From Cyclobacteriaceae bacterium (GTDB lineage Bacteria; Bacteroidota; Bacteroidia; Cytophagales; Cyclobacteriaceae): a stretch of 64,000 nucleotides of DNA. Shown here one piece after another: positions 53,866-61,782 of the stretch (its first letter is position 1; each line of letters opens with the position of its first letter). The stretch lies in contig JAGQYI010000078.1 in assembly GCA_020436165.1 (NCBI GenBank), positions 1-64,000 on the forward strand. Direction: 5' to 3'. The notes beneath the pieces were generated by a model, which did no database searches, was not told the origin of the DNA, and was given only the letters and a program-made list of their open reading frames with translations. The translations under genes and the position numbers were made by a program.

Positions 53866-54684
53866 TTAGCAATATAGATCAAGGTATATCTTCATCTCAT
53901 CTCTGAGTGCTTTGGCTGCATCACCAGCCGATTGGGCAAAATCAGTTCCGGCAGAAGAATAAATAATCCCTCTGGACGAGTTCACCAGCAGACCAGCATC
54001 TTTGTTTAATCCGGCAGTGGAAACTTCCTTCAAACTGCCTCCCTGGGCACCAACTCCCGGAACAAGCATAAAATGGTCTGGTATCATTTCTCTAATCTGT
54101 TTCATCTCCTCGGGGTGGGTAGCCCCAACAACATACATTAGCTGATCAGGCCCTGCCCATTTTTGCGAGGCAACAATTACCTCCTGATAAAGAGCCCTTT
54201 TATTATCACCCACCGTAAGTTTTTGAAAATCAGCACTTCCTGCATTTGATGTATAAGCCAGGAGAATAACCCATTTCCCCTCAAATTGCAGAAAAGGTTC
54301 AACAGAATCCTTACCCATATACGGAGCAACTGTAATAGAATCAAAATCCATGTATTCAAAAAAAGCACGGGCATACATTGCTGATGTATTACCAATGTCT
54401 CCTCTTTTAGCATCTGCAATGGTAAAGCACTCCTCAGGAATGTACTCTACGGTCTTTTGTAAGCTTTCCCAACCCCTGGGTCCCATCGATTCATAAAAGG
54501 CTATATTAGGTTTATAAGCTACCGCATATTCGTGCGTTGCATCAATTATTTGTTTGTTAAACTCGAATATGGGGTCATCGGAAGAAAGTAAATGCCTGGG
54601 GATTTTATTAATATCCGTATCTAATCCAACACACAAATAAGAGTTCTTGATTTTGATTTGCTTTACAAGCTGCGCTCTTGTCAT
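53866..54684 (-). CDS. pyrF: Orotidine 5'-phosphate decarboxylase
   Basis: A 272-residue type 2 OMP decarboxylase, the last step of UMP synthesis. The catalytic motif [10 protein letters not shown] carries D91, K93 and D96, and the C-terminal phosphate loop is [10 protein letters not shown]. The length matches the long (type 2) form. It begins the pyrF-DUF2851-membrane protein-neuD-phosphorylase run. Confidence 0.96.
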   Translation of the reverse strand: MTRAQLVKQIKIKNSYLCVGLDTDINKIPRHLLSSDDPIFEFNKQIIDATHEYAVAYKPNIAFYESMGPRGWESLQKTVEYIPEECFTIADAKRGDIGNTSAMYARAFFEYMDFDSITVAPYMGKDSVEPFLQFEGKWVILLAYTSNAGSADFQKLTVGDNKRALYQEVIVASQKWAGPDQLMYVVGATHPEEMKQIREMIPDHFMLVPGVGAQGGSLKEVSTAGLNKDAGLLVNSSRGIIYSSAGTDFAQSAGDAAKALRDEMKIYLDLYC

Positions 54685-54820
54685 GGAGACAAATTACGGT
54701 AAATTTTCATGTAATGGAAAGTAATAGTAAGGTTCAGAATTTCATTATTTCAATGAAAGCACACCAAAATTTGCGCAAATTATTTGTTATTATTTTGTAC
54801 AGAACGAAAGTGCCATTAGT

Positions 54821-54828
54821 TATATTTG
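54821..54828 (+). promoter_or_regulatory. Putative -7 box of the hemerythrin-ruvX-def operon
   Basis: TATATTTG fits TAnnTTTG exactly, 20 nt before the GTG start. A TTTG lies 23 nt upstream (54794-54797), a few bases beyond ideal spacing. Confidence 0.45.
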
Positions 54829-54848
54829 TTTAAACCTTAATTCAGCCT

Positions 54849-55592
54849 GTGGGCCTTAAGAAGAGAAGAATATTGGACCTGGTAGAAGAAAACTATGTGT
54901 TTGCTTCAGTTCTTCACCACTTTGGTATTGATTTCTATGATTACCAAGAGCAAAACCTTGCGGAGGTTTGTCAGCAAAAAGGTTTAAAGCCCGAACTCAT
55001 TATAGCCAGTCTTGAAGACGTAATTGAGGATGATCAGGAGCACCTCCAGTATTTGATGGGCCTGCCTGTAGATTTAGTAATAGCCTATCTAAAACATAAG
55101 CACTTCTCATTTGTAAAGCATACGTTGCCATACCTCGCAAAACTCATCAATTGCTATCCCGGACAGGGAGGGCACACGGTTATTAACGATATTAAGTGGC
55201 TTTTCCCACTTTTTGTTGAGGATTTTATTCACCACATGCACGAAGAAGAAGATTCTGTTTTTCAGCACATTCTTCAAATAGACAAAGCATTAAAAGGCGA
55301 ACTATTATTCTCCAAACTATTTTTTGACCTGAGAAAATATTCAATTAAGGCCATCGCACATGAGCATCAGTCACATGACGATGTAATGCTTGGAATACGG
55401 GAATTAACCAATAATTATTACCACGAAAAAGAGGCGCCTGTACTTCTTAAAGTGATTTTCTCTGAGCTCCAGTCGTTTGAAAAAAACCTGATTATTCATG
55501 CTCGAATCGAAAATGAAGTACTTTTTCCTAAGGCTTTATTAATGGAAAAAGAGCTTCAAAAAATGGTTTCAAAATATTCTATTCTTAACTAG
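54849..55592 (+). CDS. Hemerythrin-domain protein, ScdA/YtfE-like with degenerate N-terminus
   Basis: A 247-residue protein in two parts. The N-terminal 75 residues follow the ScdA_N layout (ENYVFASVLHHFGIDFYDY), but the cysteine pair normally after GIDF is missing. The C-terminal half is a hemerythrin-like four-helix bundle with likely di-iron ligands in HKHFSFVKH, HHMHEEEDSVF, HEHQSHDDVM and HARIENEVLFP. RIC/YtfE proteins repair iron-sulfur clusters after nitrosative stress; without the cysteines the role may be oxygen or NO sensing. It starts with GTG and is coupled to ruvX. Confidence 0.8.
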   Translation: MGLKKRRILDLVEENYVFASVLHHFGIDFYDYQEQNLAEVCQQKGLKPELIIASLEDVIEDDQEHLQYLMGLPVDLVIAYLKHKHFSFVKHTLPYLAKLINCYPGQGGHTVINDIKWLFPLFVEDFIHHMHEEEDSVFQHILQIDKALKGELLFSKLFFDLRKYSIKAIAHEHQSHDDVMLGIRELTNNYYHEKEAPVLLKVIFSELQSFEKNLIIHARIENEVLFPKALLMEKELQKMVSKYSILN

Positions 55593-56014
55593 TGGGCAGA
55601 CTGCTGGCAATTGATTATGGCCTTAAACGTGTGGGTTTAGCAGTTTCGGATCCTTTACAAATTATAGCCACTGCCCTTGAAACTGTGCCTGCTCAAAATG
55701 TTTTCCTTTTTTTGCGAGAATACTGCAAAAAGGAAGAAGTCGAAGCCTTTATTGTTGGTAAACCGCTGGATCTCAACCTGAATACAACTGACTCAACCAA
55801 CGCTGTCTTAAAATTTGTGGACAGACTAAAAAAGACTTTTCCCAATCAACCCGTACATTTGCATGACGAACGGTTTACCTCAAAAATGGCATTGGATGCC
55901 ATGATACGGGGTGGTTCAACAAAAAAAGACAGAAGAAAAAAAGAAAATATTGACAAAGTGAGCGCCACAATAATTTTACAATCGTTCATGGAGTCGCAGA
56001 GTTTTGGAAGATGA
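55592..56014 (+). CDS. ruvX: Holliday junction resolvase-like RuvX (YqgF)
   Basis: A 140-residue RNase H-fold protein. LLAIDYGLKRVGLAVSDP carries the first catalytic Asp, VGKPLDLN the second strand, and HDERFTSKMA the conserved Glu region. YqgF/RuvX is implicated in 16S rRNA 5' end processing or Holliday junction resolution. The GTG start overlaps the hemerythrin TAG by one base and its own stop overlaps def by 4 nt. Confidence 0.95.
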   Translation: MGRLLAIDYGLKRVGLAVSDPLQIIATALETVPAQNVFLFLREYCKKEEVEAFIVGKPLDLNLNTTDSTNAVLKFVDRLKKTFPNQPVHLHDERFTSKMALDAMIRGGSTKKDRRKKENIDKVSATIILQSFMESQSFGR

Positions 56015-56580
56015 TATATCCCATTGTAGTGTATGGAGACCCTGTTTTGAAAAAGAAGGGTAAAGACATCAAAAAAGGCGCAATTGATGTAAAACAACTG
56101 GCCGAGGACATGTTTGAAACTATGGAAAACGCCAATGGTGTGGGACTGGCGGCTCCACAAATTGGAATGAGCATACGAATGTTCGTGGTGGATGCTACTT
56201 CCATGTCGGATGAAGAGGATGATGAGGAAGAATTGAATGATTTTAAAAAGGTCTTTATTAATCCACAGATATTGAATGAGACAGGCGAAGAATGGGGTTT
56301 TGAAGAAGGGTGCCTGAGTATTCCTGACATCAGAGAAGTGATTGACAGACAAGAGGAACTAACCATCCATTACTTTGATGAAAACTGGGAAGAACACGAA
56401 GACACCTTTGATGGCATTAAAGCACGCATCATTCAGCATGAATATGACCACATTGAGGGAGTTCTTTTTACCGATCACCTTACGCCCTTTAAAAGAAGAA
56501 TACTAAAAGGTAAGCTGCAAAACATTAGCAAAGGGAATGTAAAAACCAGCTATAGAATAAAAGCACCCCTGGCAAAGTAA
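56011..56580 (+). CDS. def: Peptide deformylase
   Basis: A 189-residue metalloenzyme that removes the formyl group from nascent proteins. Motifs are GVGLAAPQIG (44-53), EGCLSIP with metal ligand C101, and QHEYDHIEG with H143, E144 and H147. An acidic stretch at about 65-77 (SMSDEEDDEEELNDF) makes an unusual insertion before the second motif. It is translated in line with ruvX. Confidence 0.96.
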   Translation: MIYPIVVYGDPVLKKKGKDIKKGAIDVKQLAEDMFETMENANGVGLAAPQIGMSIRMFVVDATSMSDEEDDEEELNDFKKVFINPQILNETGEEWGFEEGCLSIPDIREVIDRQEELTIHYFDENWEEHEDTFDGIKARIIQHEYDHIEGVLFTDHLTPFKRRILKGKLQNISKGNVKTSYRIKAPLAK

Positions 56581-56650
56581 TTAAGCGATTCTAAACTATC
56601 TATTCATTTTTTGAATACGTAGATTTGATGAAAACCAAAGAACAAATACT

Positions 56651-57793
56651 TTGTCCATTTCATCCAAACTACCGAGCGTTGGCACCAGTATTTTTGCTGT
56701 AATGTCAAAAATGGCAGCCGATTACAAAGCGGTCAACTTATCACAGGGGTTTCCTGACTTTCCTGTATCCGAAGAGCTGATTTCGCTCGTAAATGAAGGT
56801 ATGCAAAAAGGGCTCAACCAGTATTCTCCAATGCCCGGGTTGCCGCTTTTAAGAGAGGCTATCGCTGAAAAAATTGATCGTACCTATTCACTAAACGTAA
56901 GTCCTGACTCGGAAATAACGATTACTGCAGGAGGCACACAAGCGCTTTTTGTTGCCATAACAGCTCTTGTTGAAGAAGGCGATGAAGTAATTATGTTCGA
57001 TCCGGCCTACGATTCGTACGATCCTACTATTCGTTTGAGCAAGGGAATTCCCATTCACCTTGAATTGAAAGCTCCTTTTTTCGGAATAGATTGGGATGAA
57101 GTTGAGCGATCCATCACTCCCAAAACAAAGGCCATCATAATAAACACCCCTCATAATCCTACCGGTTCTGTGCTTACAAATAAGGATATGCTTAAACTGG
57201 AAAAACTGGTAAACGAACATGATTTGTATGTGATAAGCGATGAGGTATATGAACATATAATTTTTGAAAATAAACCTCACGAATCCATTCTGAAATACCC
57301 AGGCATTTACAAAAATGGCATTGCTATATTCTCCTTTGGAAAAACCTTTCATGCTACCGGTTGGAAAACAGGTTATATGGTGGCACCTGAAGCTATAACC
57401 AGGGAGCTCAGAAAAATACACCAATTCAATGTTTTTTGTGGCAACACCCCAATGCAGTATGGAATTGCCCACTACATGCAAAACAAGAAGAACTATAGTG
57501 GCTTACCAGAGTTTTATCAAAGAAAAAGGGATCGTTTTGCTGAATTGCTGGCGCCTTCTCGTTTTGAGGCACATCCATGTTACGGCACTTACTTTCAATT
57601 ATTTAGTTACGATAAAATAAGCAATAAGCCTGATACTGAAATGGCAGAATGGATGACCAAGAAGCATGGTGTGGCCACTATTCCTGCCTCTGTTTTCTAT
57701 GAAAATGGAGAACACATCAATTACATACGTATTTGTTTTGCCAAGTCAGACGAAACACTGGAACAAGCAGCTGAATTATTATGCAAGATTTAA
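56651..57793 (+). CDS. Methionine/glutamine aminotransferase, YbdL-like (class I/II)
   Basis: A 380-residue PLP enzyme starting with TTG at 56651. The PLP lysine is K231 in SFGKTFHATGWK, with NTPHNPTG and SDEVYEHI at the cofactor site. YbdL-type enzymes transaminate 2-oxo-4-methylthiobutanoate to methionine using glutamine or other amino acids. The 3' end overlaps the omega-amidase gene by 13 nt, a pairing seen for methionine salvage and glutamine transaminases, since the amidase removes the 2-oxoglutaramate product. Confidence 0.9.
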   Translation: MSISSKLPSVGTSIFAVMSKMAADYKAVNLSQGFPDFPVSEELISLVNEGMQKGLNQYSPMPGLPLLREAIAEKIDRTYSLNVSPDSEITITAGGTQALFVAITALVEEGDEVIMFDPAYDSYDPTIRLSKGIPIHLELKAPFFGIDWDEVERSITPKTKAIIINTPHNPTGSVLTNKDMLKLEKLVNEHDLYVISDEVYEHIIFENKPHESILKYPGIYKNGIAIFSFGKTFHATGWKTGYMVAPEAITRELRKIHQFNVFCGNTPMQYGIAHYMQNKKNYSGLPEFYQRKRDRFAELLAPSRFEAHPCYGTYFQLFSYDKISNKPDTEMAEWMTKKHGVATIPASVFYENGEHINYIRICFAKSDETLEQAAELLCKI

Positions 57794-58560
57794 CACTGGC
57801 ACTTGTGCAAACAGATATTGTTTGGCAAAACCCCGATGCCAACAGAAAAATGCTGGGCGACAAAATACGAAACCTTAACAAATCGGTTGATGTGGTGATG
57901 CTTCCTGAAATGTTTACCACAGGATTTACAATGGACGTAAAAGGCAATGCAGAGCCACCAAATGGTATCACATTAGAGTGGATGAAACAACTAGCCTCCG
58001 AAACAAAGGCCGTACTAACCGGAAGCATTATTGTTGAGGAAAATGGGAAGTTCTTTAACCGTTTGTATTGGGTCGAACCAAACAGGCAGGTAAACAGCTA
58101 TGACAAACGCCACTTGTTTAGAATGGCCGATGAAGAGAAGTACTTTTCAGGAGGAGATAAAAGCCCTGTTATGGAAGTAAAGGGATGGAAAGTGAAACCT
58201 TTGATTTGTTACGACCTGAGGTTTCCTGTTTGGAGCAGAAATGTGGCCTTAGAATATGACATTCTCTTGTATGTTGCTAACTGGCCAAAAGCCAGGGTTG
58301 AAGCCTGGGATACCCTTTTAAAAGCACGAGCCATTGAAAACCTGTGCTATTCAATTGGAGTGAATCGGGTAGGCGCTGACGGAGTGGAAATAATTTATAA
58401 CGGCCAATCGGCATGTTATAATTTCAAAGGCGAATCATTACTGGAGAAGTCAGCAAACGAGGAAATTTATTTAATACGTGTTTCTAAAAAGGAATTAGAA
58501 GAGTATAGAACAAAGTTTCCGGCACACTTAGATTCAGATACTTTCAAGATTCTTAAATAG
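57781..58560 (+). CDS. Omega-amidase (carbon-nitrogen hydrolase, YafV-like)
   Basis: A 259-residue nitrilase-superfamily enzyme with the full catalytic triad: E43 (LPEMFTTGF), K109 (YDKRHLFRM) and C143 (ICYDLRFPVW). The YDKRHLF and DLRFPVWSR contexts fit the omega-amidase branch, which hydrolyses 2-oxoglutaramate to 2-oxoglutarate and ammonia. The overlap with the upstream aminotransferase supports a joint glutamine transaminase/omega-amidase pathway. It also drives the transamination forward. Confidence 0.9.
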   Translation: MQDLTLALVQTDIVWQNPDANRKMLGDKIRNLNKSVDVVMLPEMFTTGFTMDVKGNAEPPNGITLEWMKQLASETKAVLTGSIIVEENGKFFNRLYWVEPNRQVNSYDKRHLFRMADEEKYFSGGDKSPVMEVKGWKVKPLICYDLRFPVWSRNVALEYDILLYVANWPKARVEAWDTLLKARAIENLCYSIGVNRVGADGVEIIYNGQSACYNFKGESLLEKSANEEIYLIRVSKKELEEYRTKFPAHLDSDTFKILK

Positions 58561-58671
58561 GCTTTATTGAAGTTTTTTTGAAAGAATTTCTTTGCATGAA
58601 CTTATAATTCCTAAATTTAATGAGCAAAGCAGTTACTTATTAGTCCAGCAAATTACCATATTAACCATTTA

Positions 58672-61600
58672 ATGGAATCCATAACAGATTCCATTGTTTT
58701 CGCTATTGATGAAAACTTATCAATTGTAGGGTGCAATAAAAACTTTACGAAGGAAACCAAGATATTTAAAAAGCAAGCCATTGAGCAACCGGTTTCTAAT
58801 TTCTTTAAGGGTATTTCTTCGCTTAAGAGAATAGCCAATGGCCAGTCAAAAAGCTCAACTATTGACTTAACGCTTAAAGAAAATTTACAAGTCATTTTTA
58901 GGTTTAATGTTGCTCCAATCCTGCTTAACCCTTTTACGAAAGGACATTTGCTCGTTGGAAACGCCATAAGAACCAGGGAAGATTGGGATGAAACCTTCCT
59001 GCAAATCTTAAAAGGCACTTACAACGAAGTTGGTGGAGATTTCTTCAAATCCATTACTAAAATGCTGGCACAAACACTCCATATGAGGTACGCCCTTATT
59101 GGTGAATTAGGCCATGAGCAAAATAAGGAAATCGTTACCACCATTGCCTTTTGGGATAAAAATGAATTCAAACCAAATTTCACGTACGACCTTAAAGGTT
59201 CGCCCTGCGAAAATGTTGTAGATAGGAAGCAACTTATTGTACACGATAAGGTAGCAGATCTCTATCCAAAAGACAAAGGTCTGAGTAGATTGGGTGCTAA
59301 ATCATATATAGGCACGCCCATTTTCTACAAGGATGGCACCCCCTTTGGTTTGGTTGTGGTAATGGATACTAAACCTACCAGTATATCGCAGGAAGATGCT
59401 TACAAGCTTCATTTTTTTGCCAACAGGATAGGAATTGAAATGGAATGGTTTAAAAATGATCTACTTCTTAAAGAACAGGAAGAAAAACTGAGAACCATCA
59501 TTCAGTCGTTGCCTGATCCGGTTTACTGTCAGGACAATAATGGAGTCTATGAAACATGCAATGACGCTTATCTCGAGTTTTTTGGCATATCCGATAAAGA
59601 CATATTGAACAAACCGGTTAACAGGCTGCCTGATCAGATAACCGCAAATCGAATTTTATCAGCTACGGAAAAGCTTGAAAAAATTCATGGAACCAATCGC
59701 ATTGAAACCTCATTGATCACGAATAAAAATTACGCAAAAAATGCCATCGTTATCAGGTCTCCGATTATAGATAAAGAGGGAAAGCAAACCGGCATTGTGG
59801 GTGTTATTCAGGACATTTCCGAAATGAAAGAAGCGGAAAAGTCATTAAAAATTAATGAAGAAAAATACCGCACCTTATTCACAAAAGCGAATGACACCAT
59901 TTTGTTAATGAGCAATGACATTTTTGTAGACTGTAACCCCAAAGCGCTTGAAATGTTTGGATGTAGCAGCCGCGATAAGCTTATTGGCAAGCCTCCTTAC
60001 CTATTTTCGCCTGTGAGGCAGCCCGATAAACGCAACTCAAAAGAAAAAGCACTTGAAAAAATAAATGCAGCTATAAGTGGTGTGCCTCAAACGTTTTATT
60101 GGAAACATAAAAAGTACAACGGTGATTTATTTGATGCCGAAGTAAGCCTGAACGCCTTTTATATTAAAGATGAGCTCTTCATTCAGGCCATCGTACGTGA
60201 TGTTTCTGAAAAGATGAAGGCGTCAAAGGAAATGGAGGAGCAGACCATGCGAATGGAAAAAATGTATGAGTTTACTTCAGATACCTCTAAGCCTTTTATA
60301 GAACAGATTTCAAAAATTTTAAAAATGGCTACCCAGTCGCTGGGTATGCAAATTGGGGCTTTGTCTGAAATTAATGGGGAAGAATTTACGTTTAATAATT
60401 TCTACAGCAATATATCCGATTTTTCAACAGATGATGTACACTATCTTTCCCAAACCTATTGCGCCATTTCTGTTGAAGAAAATAAGCTGGTAGCAATACC
60501 CAACTTCAAAAAATCGAAATATTCAAAAAGGAAAGCCTATGAGCTTTTGCAATTTGAATCCTACATAGGAGTACCCTATTGGGTTCGCGGAAAACTAAGA
60601 GGAACCCTTTCCTTTTCTTCCTTCTATCCGGTTGACGCTTTCCGTTCGGCTGATTCGGATTTTGTCCAGATCATTGCCCAATGGATAGGTTCTAATCTGG
60701 AGCGCGAAGAATACGAAGATTACCTGAGAAAAAATCAGGCACTGCTTGATACACTTTTGCGAGAGATTCCTATTGATTTTTCTGTTAGGGATAAGTCTTT
60801 GAAAATGCTTATGCAAAGCAATGTAGGCAAGCAGGTCTGGGGAAATAATGAGGGGAAGGATATCGACTTTTCAGATGTAAATGAAGAATCGGCAAAAAAA
60901 TGGAAAGATATTTTTAAACGGGTTTTAAAAGGTGAAACCATAAAGGGGGAAAACTATGTAAAGATCCTTGGAAAACACTACAACTTGATCAGCATTGCCT
61001 CCCCAATTAAAGTAAATGGAGTTGTGGAGCAGGTAACGGTTATCCATATCGATATAAGCCAATTGAAAAAGGCGGAGAAACAACTCAAGGCTCAAAATGA
61101 AAAGCTTAAGAAATTGAATGCAGAGCTTGACAGGTTTGTTTACAGTGCCTCACATGATTTAAGGGCTCCTTTGGCTTCTTTACTCGGCCTTATTGATCTT
61201 TCTAAAAGAGAACCGTTGAATCCTGCACTTAAAGAATATCTGAGCCTGATGGACAAGAGTATCGTTAAGCTGGATGGTTTTATTTCAGATATTACTGATT
61301 ATTCAAGAAATCTAAGGCTTAAAACCAATAATCAAAAGGTTGATTTCAAAGAACTGGCAACCGATATTTTCAATTCGCTGGTGTACATGAGTACCGATGA
61401 AATTGACTTTAGTGTATCAACCAAAGGAAATTACGATTTCTACTCAGATGTTGACAGATTAAGGCTCATACTAAGCAATTTAATATCTAATAGCATACGG
61501 TACAGGTCAACAAGACGAAAGCCTTCCATAAAAATAGAAGTAAGAAAGAAAAAAGAGGAGGCCACAATTGAGGTGATAGACAATGGAATAGGCATTGAAA

Positions 61601-61782
61601 AAAAGTATCAGAAGAAAGTTTTTGAAATGTTTTTTAGAGCCAACGACCAAAACACGGGTTCTGGTCTGGGTTTGTTCATTGTAAAAGAAACAACCGATAA
61701 GCTAAAAGGGAAAATTAAACTGGATTCCGAAGCTGGAAAGGGCTCTACCTTCACTCTTGAATTACCCAATATCAAAGCTTAA
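58672..61782 (+). CDS. Soluble sensor histidine kinase with several PAS and GAF domains
   Basis: A 1036-residue kinase with no membrane helix or signal peptide, so it is cytoplasmic. Approximate order: PAS (1-105), GAF (115-270), PAS (275-390), PAS (395-520), GAF (535-690), PAS (700-805), then the phosphoacceptor domain with H828 (YSASHDLRAPL) and a HATPase domain with NLISNSIRYR, VIDNGIGIEKKY and GSGLGLFIVKE. PAS3 has the NRLPDQITANRI-like and IGKPPYLFSP patterns. No response regulator gene is adjacent. The stop interlocks with the convergent FG-GAP gene. Confidence 0.9.
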   Translation: MESITDSIVFAIDENLSIVGCNKNFTKETKIFKKQAIEQPVSNFFKGISSLKRIANGQSKSSTIDLTLKENLQVIFRFNVAPILLNPFTKGHLLVGNAIRTREDWDETFLQILKGTYNEVGGDFFKSITKMLAQTLHMRYALIGELGHEQNKEIVTTIAFWDKNEFKPNFTYDLKGSPCENVVDRKQLIVHDKVADLYPKDKGLSRLGAKSYIGTPIFYKDGTPFGLVVVMDTKPTSISQEDAYKLHFFANRIGIEMEWFKNDLLLKEQEEKLRTIIQSLPDPVYCQDNNGVYETCNDAYLEFFGISDKDILNKPVNRLPDQITANRILSATEKLEKIHGTNRIETSLITNKNYAKNAIVIRSPIIDKEGKQTGIVGVIQDISEMKEAEKSLKINEEKYRTLFTKANDTILLMSNDIFVDCNPKALEMFGCSSRDKLIGKPPYLFSPVRQPDKRNSKEKALEKINAAISGVPQTFYWKHKKYNGDLFDAEVSLNAFYIKDELFIQAIVRDVSEKMKASKEMEEQTMRMEKMYEFTSDTSKPFIEQISKILKMATQSLGMQIGALSEINGEEFTFNNFYSNISDFSTDDVHYLSQTYCAISVEENKLVAIPNFKKSKYSKRKAYELLQFESYIGVPYWVRGKLRGTLSFSSFYPVDAFRSADSDFVQIIAQWIGSNLEREEYEDYLRKNQALLDTLLREIPIDFSVRDKSLKMLMQSNVGKQVWGNNEGKDIDFSDVNEESAKKWKDIFKRVLKGETIKGENYVKILGKHYNLISIASPIKVNGVVEQVTVIHIDISQLKKAEKQLKAQNEKLKKLNAELDRFVYSASHDLRAPLASLLGLIDLSKREPLNPALKEYLSLMDKSIVKLDGFISDITDYSRNLRLKTNNQKVDFKELATDIFNSLVYMSTDEIDFSVSTKGNYDFYSDVDRLRLILSNLISNSIRYRSTRRKPSIKIEVRKKKEEATIEVIDNGIGIEKKYQKKVFEMFFRANDQNTGSGLGLFIVKETTDKLKGKIKLDSEAGKGSTFTLELPNIKA

